From Desulfonatronovibrio sp. (GTDB lineage Bacteria; Desulfobacterota; Desulfovibrionia; Desulfovibrionales; Desulfonatronovibrionaceae), in assembly GCA_003558575.1 (NCBI GenBank), contig PWPY01000294.1, positions 1 through 7,377 of the forward strand: a stretch of DNA of 7,377 bases, in the 5' to 3' direction. Under the pieces are notes generated by a model. That model was not told the origin of the DNA, did no database searches, and worked only from the letters and a program-made list of their open reading frames with translations. The position numbers and the translations under genes are program-made. This document shows, in pieces, positions 1 through 7,003 of the stretch (the first letter of the stretch is position 1; each line of letters opens with the position of its first letter).

Positions 1-1
1 A

Positions 2-235
2 GATCATCCCCATTTATCAAACACGCGCTGGAGGGTGGTGGCGGATCAGAAACATCTTGTCTATTATTTTGAAAACGTACTGACACCAAATACTGTCTGG
101 GTGGATCTCAATAAGGTCGATCTCAGTCCAGGGGCTCCTGTAAAGAAGCTGACTCTGGATGAAGGACAGGTCTATGCCGGAGACGCTCTGGAATACTTTG
201 AAGAAGCAGAGCCATTTGATTTCCAGGGTTTATAG
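2..235 (+). CDS. C-terminal fragment of a linear amide C-N hydrolase-like protein (choloylglycine hydrolase family)
   Basis: This is the 3' end of a gene cut by the window edge. The frame is open from base 2 to the TAG at 233-235 and gives 77 residues. A GTG at 35 is an internal valine, not a start, because the family-like pattern begins before it (NTRWRVVADQKHLVYYFEN). The pattern of Trp, then V-x-D, then a Tyr/Phe-rich strand, then a W-V-D-L-N-K-V-D-L strand and a late A-G-D resembles the C-terminal strands of N-terminal-nucleophile hydrolases that cleave linear amides, such as bile-salt hydrolases and penicillin V acylases. The catalytic N-terminal Cys would lie upstream, so activity and substrate cannot be judged. 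The assignment rests on remembered family patterns over a short stretch. The protein end is certain; the family is only fairly likely. Confidence 0.6.
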   Translation, partial: DHPHLSNTRWRVVADQKHLVYYFENVLTPNTVWVDLNKVDLSPGAPVKKLTLDEGQVYAGDALEYFEEAEPFDFQGL

Positions 236-317
236 ACTTTAGCAGCTTGAGATCTATTTGACAGAATCCGTTGCCAGAACTTCATGAACCAGAAATGATT
301 CTCAGGGAGAAAATTTG

Positions 318-1082
318 ATGCATTCACCAATCAAGACATCCTTACTGATTTTACCCGCATTACTGTTCTTTATGGTTTGTTCAGGCATGTTTTGGGGACC
401 ATCTGCGGCCTATGGGGCTGAGAAATGGACAGGTCAGGCAACGCTTTACCTCTGGGGTGCAGGCATGGGGGGCAAAATAAAACCCTCGTCCGGTGCGCCC
501 AGGGTTTCTCTGGACAGGTCTTTTTCAGAAATACTTGAGGATCTTGATCATGCCCTGTTTGTTTCCGGTCTGGTCCGCCGCCATAAACTGGTTCTGCTTG
601 GGGATTTCAGCTACGCTTCATTATCCAGAAAGGGGCGCGTACCACCCGGTATTGAAGCCAAGGGCCGCCTGAGTCAGAAATCGTTGACAATGGCAGGCGG
701 CTACCGCGCTGTTGACGGGCAGAAGATGAAGTTGGATGTTTTGGCGGGAGTCAGGTAGTGGTGGATTCGGGGCTCGGTCAAGGTTCCCCTGGCCGGGGTA
801 AACCGCTCCCTGGAGCTTAGCTTCTGCGATCCTATTGCAGCCCTCAGGGCAAACTTCAGTCTTTCTCCCCGCTGGTCCACGCTTTTTTACGGGGATACGG
901 GAGGTTTCGGAGTTGGTTCAAGGTCCACAAGCCAGCTTGTGGTGACGCTGAATTATAAAGCCAGCGAAAATATCTATTTTTCTACAGGATATCGGCATTT
1001 GAACGTGGATTACCGAAGCAAGGGTTCACGTGTGGATGTGACTCTTGCCGGACCTTTATTCGGGATTACATGGCACTTCTGA
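318..1082 (+). pseudogene. Outer-membrane beta-barrel protein gene interrupted by one in-frame amber codon
   Basis: The ATG at 318 follows an AGGGAG ribosome site (304-309) with 8 bases between; a TTG one codon earlier is less likely. The product opens with a signal peptide: a Lys near the N terminus, a hydrophobic run LLILPALLFFMV, and a probable cut near AAYGA. Alternating barrel-like strands follow, starting 'TGQATLYLWGAGMGGKI'. Translation meets TAG at 756-758 (codon 147). The same frame then continues without another stop for 107 codons to TGA at 1080-1082. The downstream part keeps barrel features: 'CDPIAALRANFSLSPRW', 'GDTGGFGVGS', 'STGYRHLNVDY' and the ending 'GPLFGITWHF', where a terminal Phe is the usual signal for outer-membrane assembly. 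In related barrels, as I remember them, an aromatic residue precedes the Trp after 'AGVR', so a single TAT/TAC to TAG change would explain the break. Full length would be 254 residues. The first 146 alone should not form a barrel. Function unknown. A sequencing error or readthrough is possible. Confidence 0.75.
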
Positions 1083-1172
1083 AATTTTATTTACAAATTT
1101 AATCCATGGTTGCAGCGGTCGTGGTGTGGGTCAACCGCGATGCCATGTTCTCAGATCAGTGTGCCGTATTGG

Positions 1173-1265
1173 ATAGTCCAGTTCAATTATTCTGAAGACT
1201 GGTGGAACAAAGCTTGATTATTCTGGCGGCTTTAAACTTCTCTCTGGGCATGCACGTAGTCTTGA
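1173..1265 (+). repeat. Dispersed direct repeat, copy 1
   Basis: This 93-base stretch aligns without gaps to 6841-6933 at a constant offset of 5668. By hand count 77 of 93 positions match, about 83%. The last 20 bases (GGGCATGCACGTAGTCTTGA) are identical in both, and the first 28 differ at only two positions. Differences cluster in the middle (about 1217-1230). Both copies lie between genes in the same orientation and both are followed within about 20 bases by a run of A. No transposase or terminal inverted repeats are visible. It may be a small non-autonomous or intergenic repeat family; origin unknown. Confidence 0.85.
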
Positions 1266-1273
1266 CGTGCATG
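1249..1273 (+). repeat. Nine-bp perfect hairpin at the end of repeat copy 1
   Basis: CATGCACGT (1249-1257) pairs perfectly with ACGTGCATG (1265-1273) across a 7-base loop. The left arm is in the conserved 20-base block of the repeat and the right arm is mostly in sequence unique to copy 1, so copy 2 cannot form it. No T-run follows on the plus strand, so it does not look like an intrinsic terminator. Confidence 0.65.
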
Positions 1274-1646
1274 TCGAGTGCAAAAAAAATCAATAAGCTG
1301 AACATGTTTTCATAAATAAACAAGACTTGACCAACATCTTTCGTTTGAACATTGCCACTCCATTTTGGACTTTTGTTCATAAAGTCCACCCCGAACATTC
1401 TCTTGCAAGTCTCGCTGCTAATCATTTTTATTATGCTGACCTAATGGCGAATTTGGCCAAGTGTCTGTTTGCTTCAGGAAAACTTCCTGGAAAAAGTCAG
1501 TTTTTAGGTTTTTCTGCCGATCTACGTTCATTATTGTTTCAATCTGACACGGCCCAGCAATTCTTTTTGAGTCATAATGAGACGGACATCATAATTGCCT
1601 ACACGCAATGATTGTCAACGTCATGATATTGTTCATTTATTTATTT

Positions 1647-1662
1647 TGGTTCAATTATTGCA
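1647..1662 (+). promoter_or_regulatory. Candidate sigma-54 (-24/-12) promoter for the chemoreceptor operon
   Basis: The sequence TGGTTCAATTATTGCA keeps TGG, the C at position 6 and TTGCA of the consensus TGGCACGN4TTGCW. GG (1648-1649) and GC (1660-1661) have the required 12-base register. Transcription would start near 1673, leaving a leader of about 44 bases before the chemoreceptor ATG. Sigma-54 promoters need an activator bound upstream; I see no clear activator site, only a loose ATCAT...ATGAT symmetry at about 1588-1626. The site lies in A/T-rich DNA, so a chance match is possible. Confidence 0.5.
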
Positions 1663-1716
1663 ACAGTATTTGCCGACCTTTACTCCAAATTAGGGCATAT
1701 CCAACAGGGAGGTATT

Positions 1717-3753
1717 ATGCTGAAAAACATGAAACTGTCGGTTAAGCTGGGTGGAGCCTTCAGCCTGCTGATTGTTATTATGCTTGCTCTGGGTACAATG
1801 GCTTTAGTGACCATGTCACGGGTCAGCAGTCAAAGCGATCATTTGGGAAACGACCTTGTTCCTGAATGGTCGCTTGCGGGGGAAATCGCAGAATTACAAT
1901 ATCAGGCTGGACAGCAGATTACAGCATACAGTCTGAACCATGATCCAGCATATCTGACACAGGGCAGATCATACATGGCCCAACTTAGACAGTCTCTGGA
2001 AAGAGGCCAGAGGCTTTCACGTGAAAGACCGCTTCTGGTTGAGCTTGGCCCGGCCCTTGAGGCCATTACCCGCCAGGTGGACAACTATGAGCGTGCAGTG
2101 AATGAAATCGAGCAGGCTATAAGGGCAACAGCCAGGGCCCGGGAACAGGCAGGTGTAAACGCCCGGCAGTTCGAGGAAAATATCAGCGCTTATCTTGCTG
2201 CCCAGAACGAGGCCATGATCAGGCAGATAAATGCCCAGGACTCTATAGAAGAGCTTCTTATCCGTCATGATAGAATTACCAGGGCCAATAACATCCTTGA
2301 CCTTGGAAACGCTATTCAAATTGCCAACTGGGAAAGCCAGGCTGTAAGAGACATGGCTGGCCTGGAGAGGGCTGCCAGTGCTTTTGAGGATTTGCTGGCT
2401 CAGGTTAACAGCATTATTGAGATAACTCGTCAGGAGATCAATTTAAGACAGCTGCGTGCAGGTAGAGATGCTGCAATGGAATACCGGACAGCAATGCTGG
2501 CGGTAGTTGCTGCTCAGCAGCAGTTGGATGCTAATATACAGGCCATGAGTAGTGCCTACATTGCAGTTGTTGAACAGTGCAGTCAACTTGAAAACCAGGC
2601 TGAAGCCCAAACCACAAATATTGCACAGAATACAATATCCCAACTTAACAATTCCTCCAGAGTTCTCCTGGCCGGACTTAGTCTGGCGGTCATCCTGGCG
2701 GTCATTATTTCGATAGTTCTAACTTTAATTATTACCAGACCTGTATTTAAGGGTGTGCAGTTTTCCAATGAACTTGCCAGGGGCAACCTTGATGCAAAGC
2801 TTGACGTTGATCAAAAAGATGAAATCGGCATCCTGGGTAAAGCCATGCAGGATATGCAGAACAGGCTCAGGCAGATTGTCGGGGATGTTCAGTCAGCATC
2901 AGACAATGTGGCCGCTGGAAGCCAGGAGCTTTCATCCTCATCTGAAGAGATGTCCCAGGGAGCAACAGAGCAGGCTGCATCTGTGGAGGAAATATCATCC
3001 AGCATGGAACAGATGGGAGCCACCATCAGACAGAATTCAGACAATGCATCCCAGACTGAAAAAATTGCAACTCAAGCTGCAAAGGATGCTGAAGAGGGCG
3101 GAAAAGTAGTATATGAAGCTGTTGATGCCATGAGGCAAATAGCAGACAAGATATCCATAATCGAAGAAATCGCCAGACAGACCAATCTTCTCGCCCTTAA
3201 TGCAGCCATAGAAGCGGCCAGAGCCGGTGATGCCGGCAGGGGATTTGCTGTAGTGGCCTCGGAAGTGCGCAAGTTGGCTGAAAGAAGCCAGAATGCTGCC
3301 GCAGAAATAATTGATCTTTCGGGATCAAGCGTCCAGGTTGCTGAAAGTGCCGGTCAAAAACTTAAGCAAATCGTACCCAGTATTCAAAAAACTGCTGAGC
3401 TGGTTCAGGAGATTGCCGCATCAAGCAAAGAGCAGGACTCTGGGGTTAAGCAGATTAATCAGGCAATCCAGCAGTTGGATCAGGTTATCCAGCAAAACGC
3501 TTCCGCTGCTGAGGAGATGTCGGCAACTGCTGAAGAACTGTCCAGCCAGGCAGAACAGCTGCAGTCAACCATGTCATTTTTCAGGCTTGAGCAAGGCGCT
3601 GACTTCGGAAAAACAACAAAGGTTACAGTGAAAAAAAGTGCTCCCAGACAGGCTGCCCAATCAGCCTTAAGTAGCAAAGGGGGAAAAGGAGAGAAGCGTT
3701 TTGCATTGGACATGGGAACCGATGACATGGATAAAGAGTTTGAAAAATTCTAA
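1717..3753 (+). CDS. Methyl-accepting chemotaxis protein with large periplasmic helical sensor and C-terminal EFEKF tail
   Basis: A transmembrane chemoreceptor of 678 residues. It senses a ligand outside the inner membrane and controls a CheW/CheA kinase complex. The first transmembrane helix is about residues 10-33, the second about 315-340. Between them lie roughly 280 residues rich in Gln, Glu, Ala and Arg with almost no strand character. This size and composition fit a double helical-bundle (HBM-like) sensor rather than Cache or PAS, which is inference. HAMP spans about 341-392. The signalling hairpin runs from about 395 to 623, with the highly conserved tip '[20 protein letters not shown]' near 483-502 followed by '[22 protein letters not shown]'. 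A linker of about 50 residues rich in Lys, Gly and Ser leads to the last five residues EFEKF. The ATG follows AGGGAGG (1706-1712), only 4 bases away. It is the first gene of a probable operon with cheW and a hybrid kinase. The ligand is unknown. Confidence 0.95.
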   Translation: MLKNMKLSVKLGGAFSLLIVIMLALGTMALVTMSRVSSQSDHLGNDLVPEWSLAGEIAELQYQAGQQITAYSLNHDPAYLTQGRSYMAQLRQSLERGQRLSRERPLLVELGPALEAITRQVDNYERAVNEIEQAIRATARAREQAGVNARQFEENISAYLAAQNEAMIRQINAQDSIEELLIRHDRITRANNILDLGNAIQIANWESQAVRDMAGLERAASAFEDLLAQVNSIIEITRQEINLRQLRAGRDAAMEYRTAMLAVVAAQQQLDANIQAMSSAYIAVVEQCSQLENQAEAQTTNIAQNTISQLNNSSRVLLAGLSLAVILAVIISIVLTLIITRPVFKGVQFSNELARGNLDAKLDVDQKDEIGILGKAMQDMQNRLRQIVGDVQSASDNVAAGSQELSSSSEEMSQGATEQAASVEEISSSMEQMGATIRQNSDNASQTEKIATQAAKDAEEGGKVVYEAVDAMRQIADKISIIEEIARQTNLLALNAAIEAARAGDAGRGFAVVASEVRKLAERSQNAAAEIIDLSGSSVQVAESAGQKLKQIVPSIQKTAELVQEIAASSKEQDSGVKQINQAIQQLDQVIQQNASAAEEMSATAEELSSQAEQLQSTMSFFRLEQGADFGKTTKVTVKKSAPRQAAQSALSSKGGKGEKRFALDMGTDDMDKEFEKF

Positions 3754-3763
3754 TTCCAACACG

Positions 3764-3829
3764 CAGCAGGCAGGGTCATTAGTAAGTGGCCATCAAGCAT
3801 AATTTGTTCTTGCAGCACCCTGTCTGCTG
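3764..3829 (+). promoter_or_regulatory. Strong stem-loop between the chemoreceptor and cheW
   Basis: CAGCAGGCAGGGT (3764-3776) pairs with ACCCTGTCTGCTG (3817-3829) over 13 bp with a single G-U pair, across a 40-base loop. It fills most of the 108-base gap, beginning 10 bases after the receptor stop. No T-run follows (ATAAAGTTTAA), so it does not look like a standard Rho-independent terminator. Protecting the receptor message end, RNA processing, or lowering cheW-kinase expression relative to the receptor are plausible roles; all are inference. Confidence 0.7.
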
Positions 3830-3861
3830 ATAAAGTTTAACCCTACAATGCAGGAGCACTC

Positions 3862-4356
3862 ATGAAGGATACAACAAATGCAGAATCAGCTGCCCGCCAG
3901 TATTTGACCTTCACTCTGGCCGGAGATTTGTATGGCGTTGATATAGCACAGGTCTCTGAAGTAATGGATTGTATTCCCATTACCAGGATACCTGGAACCC
4001 CTGATTTTCTTCTGGGGATCATAAATTTGCGTGGAAAGGCCCTGCCTGTAGTGGACTTGAGGCTAAAGTTCAACCTTGAGACTACAAAAAGGACAGTAAG
4101 TACATGCATAATCATTACTGAGGTTGAAGTGGAAAGCGAAAAAACAATGATGGGGGCACTTGCTGACTCAGTTCAGGAAGTATTTGAAATACAAAGGAAA
4201 GATATTGAACCACCTCCCAAAATGGGGGCTAAAATAAATACAGAATTCATTCAGGGCATGGCCAGGCATGACAACAAATTTATTATCATAATGGATGTAA
4301 ACAAAGTACTATCCACTGAGGAGCTATCAGCTGTGCAGGAGGCTGGTGCGGCATAA
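3862..4356 (+). CDS. cheW: CheW-family chemotaxis coupling protein
   Basis: A 164-residue soluble adaptor made of a single CheW domain. Such proteins bridge chemoreceptor tips and the P5 domain of CheA in the cytoplasmic signalling array. Family patterns are plain: 'QYLTFTLAGDLYGVDIAQVSEVM' (about 13-35), 'ITRIPGTPDFLLGIINLRGKALPVVDLRLKF' (40-70), with the conserved NLRG at 55-58 (Arg57 should match the receptor/CheA contact Arg of E. coli CheW), then 'MGALADSVQEVFEI' (97-110) and the closing strand 'KFIIIMDVNKVLS' (139-151). Length is usual. The ATG follows AGGAG (3852-3856) with 5 bases between. It sits 108 bases after the chemoreceptor stop, across a strong stem-loop. Its last codons contain the AGGAGG likely to serve the next gene, and its stop is one base before that gene's ATG, so translation of the two is probably coupled. 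It may be dedicated to this receptor, since genomes of this type often carry several cheW copies. Confidence 0.95.
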   Translation: MKDTTNAESAARQYLTFTLAGDLYGVDIAQVSEVMDCIPITRIPGTPDFLLGIINLRGKALPVVDLRLKFNLETTKRTVSTCIIITEVEVESEKTMMGALADSVQEVFEIQRKDIEPPPKMGAKINTEFIQGMARHDNKFIIIMDVNKVLSTEELSAVQEAGAA

Positions 4357-4357
4357 G

Positions 4358-6814
4358 ATGGAAAAAGCATTGATGTATCTGGATCAGGTTGGGATGATCA
4401 TGGCAACAGTGGACCTGCAGGGCAATATCATTGAACCAAACAATGAGCTCTGTAATGTCTTTGGCCTGGACAAAGATGAGATTAGGGGAACTCATTTTTT
4501 ATCAACAACTTTAACAGAGGACATTGAAAGGGAAAAACTACTTTTTAGTTCTCTGGCCCTGGGAAAAACTGAGCGTTACGAAATCGAAAAGCGCATCAAA
4601 TGCAGAAACCAAGGGGTTAAGTGGCTCAGGTCATCTGCCAGCCTGACCAGAAACACTCAAGGGGATCCGGATTATATAGTAATTATAAGCAGAGATATTT
4701 CAGAAAGGATCGGGTTTGATCTAAGAACAAAACATCTCAACAAGATACTCCGCTCTCAGAGGGACGTTAACTCTCTCATTGCCAGAGAGAAGGAGCGAGG
4801 AAGACTCATAAGGGGTATTTGCAATATTCTTGTAAATACGAGAGGTTATCAGCATGCGAATATATCCATCATTGATAATGGGCTCTCTTTTAGTGCATAT
4901 GCTCGGGCAGGACAGGGCGATAAAAGCACAAGCCTTGAGGCACGCTCCAGTCCAAAAATTAACAATCAGGAATGCCTAAGAATAAATCTGGATAAAGATG
5001 GCTTTGAGCATCATGAAGGCAGATGCAATGAACATTATTCCTGTCCTCTGCATGATGTTGGCAATGGCTGTACAGTGCTCTGCGGAAGGTTACATCATGA
5101 AAGCAGTTTTTTTGGTGTACTTGCTGTTTCTGTTCCAGAAGAGATGGGTAATGACGATGAGGAAAAAGAACTGTTTAAAGACCTGATTAGTGATGTATCT
5201 TATGGTCTCTTTAACCTGGAAAAGCGCAAAGAAAGTCAGAATCATCTGAGAGTTCTCAGAAAGTACGAACAAATTGTGTCTACAGTTCTTGACCCAATGG
5301 CTTTTTTGGATAGGAGTTATGCTTATAAAATTGTAAATAAGGCATACACATGGCATTTTGGAAGAATGCGGCACAACATGGTCGGTGAAACCCCTGATAA
5401 ATTCATGAACCCGGAAGATTACCAAAACTTGCTCAAGCCCGCTCTGGACAGGTGCATATCGGGTGAAATTGTTCGTTTTCAGCATTGGCTTGGTCCTGCC
5501 AAGCAATGCAACGTCAGTCGAAATGACCTCTACTGGGACGTCTGCCTATATCCATTTTTTGACGATAATGATTCAATTCAAGGCATCATCATCAACGCCA
5601 AGGACTTGACTCAGCACAAAAAGCTGGAAAGGGAACTGGTTGAGTCTCGTGAGAAGGCTGAAGCTGCCAATAAGGCCAAGTCTCAATTTTTAGCCAACAT
5701 GAATCATGAATTGCGTACTCCTTTTAATGGCATAATGGGCATGATGCAACTTCTTGGGACTACCCATCTCGACGAAGAACAACAAGGTTATATTGATGCA
5801 GCTATTAAGTCTTCACAACGATTTACCTGTCTACTCTCAAATATACTTGATCTTTCAAGCATTGAAGCGGGCAATATGGTTCTTTGTAATTCAACCTTTA
5901 ACATCAAAGAGGCTCTAAATTTCACTGAGGAAATGTTTTACGCATCTGCAAGAGAGAAGGATATCGAGCTAAAATGCTCCCTTGATCCAGGCCTTCCATC
6001 AAGAGTTATAGGTGATCCTGTCAGGATTAAACAGATTTTGCTCACCCTGGTAAGCAATGCCATTAAATATACTGAAAAAGGATTCATACAGATTCAGCTG
6101 GCTTTACTTTCTCCTGCTAAAGGAGTTGACTTAAGGATTATGTTTTCCATATCTGACTCAGGAATTGGCATCCCTGATGATAACTTGAAAACCCTGTTCG
6201 ATCCTTTTGTACAGATGGACAACTCGCATACACGTATGTACCAGGGGGCAGGGCTTGGCCTTACAATAGTCAAACGCCTTGTAGACCTTATGGACGGCAA
6301 TATTTGCATTGTAAGCATGCCTGGACAAGGAACCACCATACATTTCGTTTTGCCTTTTGCACTTTGCCGCAATAATAGTGCTGATGAAGCCCATACAATC
6401 GCTTTGCCACAAATGAGCAAAACGAACCTCAAGATTCTTTTAGCTGAAGATGACCCATTGAACCAGACGTTTATGAAAATCATTCTGAAAAAATTAGGAC
6501 ATGATGTTACTTTGGCAAGCAATGGGCAAGAAGCAGTTGACAAATTTGCCAAGAATAATTTCGATTGCATCCTAATGGACATCCAGATGCCGGTGATGAG
6601 CGGGGTTGAAGCTACACGGGCAATCCGGAAGTCAACTTCCATTGGTTCAAAGAAAGATATCCCAATCATCGCAGTAACTGCCCACACTCAACCAGGTGAC
6701 AAAGAGAGATTTCTGGAAGCAGGAATGGATGATTACATAGGCAAGCCGGTCAGTCTTGAGGACTTTCAAAGAGTGTTCAGCAATTTTTTCGGGCAGAAAG
6801 TAATGCAGGCTTGA
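4358..6814 (+). CDS. Soluble PAS-GAF-PAS hybrid histidine kinase with C-terminal receiver
   Basis: An 818-residue hybrid sensor kinase with no signal peptide or membrane helix, so cytoplasmic. Domains: PAS about 1-114, ending 'VIISRDISERI'; GAF about 126-290 with a Cys/His cluster at 218-247; PAS about 300-420, ending 'IIINAKDLTQHKKLE'; a helical linker; HisKA with 'NMNHELRTPFNGI' (phosphoacceptor His450); an ATPase domain with N-box Asn567, G1 box 'DSGIGIP' from 600, F-box 'LFDPFVQMD' and G2 box 'GAGLGL'; receiver about 692-808 with acidic pocket 'EDD' at 697-699, phosphoacceptor Asp741 in 'LMDIQMPV', Thr774 and Lys796. All catalytic residues are present. There is no Hpt or output domain, so a separate phosphotransfer protein is expected. 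Start: ATG 4358 lies one base after the cheW stop and suits reinitiation, but AGGAGG (4337-4342) is 15 bases off. An alternative GTG at 4346 overlaps cheW and has only 3 bases of spacing. Receptor-cheW linkage suggests chemosensory input, which is inference. The gene is visibly more A/T-rich than the barrel gene. Confidence 0.93.
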   Translation: MEKALMYLDQVGMIMATVDLQGNIIEPNNELCNVFGLDKDEIRGTHFLSTTLTEDIEREKLLFSSLALGKTERYEIEKRIKCRNQGVKWLRSSASLTRNTQGDPDYIVIISRDISERIGFDLRTKHLNKILRSQRDVNSLIAREKERGRLIRGICNILVNTRGYQHANISIIDNGLSFSAYARAGQGDKSTSLEARSSPKINNQECLRINLDKDGFEHHEGRCNEHYSCPLHDVGNGCTVLCGRLHHESSFFGVLAVSVPEEMGNDDEEKELFKDLISDVSYGLFNLEKRKESQNHLRVLRKYEQIVSTVLDPMAFLDRSYAYKIVNKAYTWHFGRMRHNMVGETPDKFMNPEDYQNLLKPALDRCISGEIVRFQHWLGPAKQCNVSRNDLYWDVCLYPFFDDNDSIQGIIINAKDLTQHKKLERELVESREKAEAANKAKSQFLANMNHELRTPFNGIMGMMQLLGTTHLDEEQQGYIDAAIKSSQRFTCLLSNILDLSSIEAGNMVLCNSTFNIKEALNFTEEMFYASAREKDIELKCSLDPGLPSRVIGDPVRIKQILLTLVSNAIKYTEKGFIQIQLALLSPAKGVDLRIMFSISDSGIGIPDDNLKTLFDPFVQMDNSHTRMYQGAGLGLTIVKRLVDLMDGNICIVSMPGQGTTIHFVLPFALCRNNSADEAHTIALPQMSKTNLKILLAEDDPLNQTFMKIILKKLGHDVTLASNGQEAVDKFAKNNFDCILMDIQMPVMSGVEATRAIRKSTSIGSKKDIPIIAVTAHTQPGDKERFLEAGMDDYIGKPVSLEDFQRVFSNFFGQKVMQA

Positions 6815-6826
6815 TCGCAACATACG

Positions 6827-6840
6827 GCTATGGCCATAGC
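6827..6840. promoter_or_regulatory. Perfect 14-base palindrome directly before repeat copy 2
   Basis: GCTATGGCCATAGC is fully self-complementary with no spacer. It starts 12 bases after the kinase stop and ends exactly where repeat copy 2 begins. It could be a dimeric-protein binding site or a small RNA hairpin (5-bp stem, GGCC loop). Copy 1 of the repeat has no such palindrome in front of it. Role unknown. Confidence 0.5.
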
Positions 6841-6933
6841 ATAGTCCAGGTCAATTATTTTGAAGACTGCCGGAATAAAGCTTGACCATTCAAATTGGCT
6901 TAAACTCCTCTCAGGGCATGCACGTAGTCTTGA
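6841..6933 (+). repeat. Dispersed direct repeat, copy 2
   Basis: This is the partner of 1173-1265: same length, same orientation, no gaps, about 83% identity by hand count, with the final 20 bases (6914-6933) identical. It lies just downstream of the hybrid kinase, so the two copies bracket the receptor-cheW-kinase cassette. After the shared block the sequences separate (ATAGAGGCTTTTT here), so the hairpin of copy 1 is not formed. Confidence 0.85.
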
Positions 6934-6946
6934 ATAGAGGCTTTTT
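6907..6946 (+). terminator. Weak candidate terminator for the kinase operon
   Basis: CCTCT (near 6907-6911) can pair with AGAGG (6936-6940) across a loop of about 24 bases, followed by CTTTTT (6941-6946). The stem is only 5 bp and the loop is long, so this is poor as an intrinsic terminator. It is the only stem in the spacer followed by a T-run. The AGAGGCTT arm (6936-6943) can instead pair with AAGCCTCT (6980-6987), giving an 8-bp stem without a following T-run. Confidence 0.25.
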
Positions 6947-7003
6947 CCAAAAAAACAAGATGACATCTCAAGCTTTTTTAAGCCTCTGCTGTTGGAACCA
7001 TCT

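Larger units (their letters stand above)
1083..1716. other. Gene-poor spacer between the barrel gene and the chemoreceptor
   Basis: About 630 mostly A/T-rich bases with no convincing gene. It holds a weak interrupted inverted repeat (CATGG at 1105-1109 with CCATG at 1143-1147, GCGGT at 1115-1119 with ACCGC at 1134-1138), repeat copy 1 (1173-1265), a 9-bp hairpin overlapping the end of that copy (1249-1273), an A-run after it, and a candidate sigma-54 promoter at 1647-1662. A 94-codon frame at 1327-1611 starts with TTG, lacks a ribosome site and resembles nothing I know. Confidence 0.7.

Noticed and set aside
756..758. Pyrrolysine insertion at the TAG
   Set aside because: The known Pyl sites I am aware of are mainly in methylamine methyltransferases and a few others. 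Nothing here shows Pyl machinery, and a simple aromatic-to-amber change is more economical.
1105..1147. Terminator after the barrel gene
   Set aside because: The arms are short and interrupted and no T-run follows, so termination cannot be supported.
1183..1425. Minus-strand frame of 80 codons overlapping repeat copy 1
   Set aside because: It overlaps the repeat, the translation is not recognisable, and the matching minus-strand frame at copy 2 (6766-6966) encodes different residues and overlaps the kinase end. The repeat therefore seems conserved as DNA or RNA rather than as protein.
1327..1611. Plus-strand frame of 94 codons in the spacer
   Set aside because: It begins at TTG with no ribosome site and its translation resembles no family. 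It spans an A/T-rich regulatory region next to the promoter candidate.
1647..1680. Flagellar sigma-28 promoter using GCCGA near 1672
   Set aside because: No TAAA-like box lies at the required distance upstream and the -10 box is incomplete.
6094..6687. Long minus-strand frame of 197 codons inside the kinase
   Set aside because: The plus-strand frame there encodes clear ATPase and receiver motifs; the antisense frame is a shadow without family patterns.
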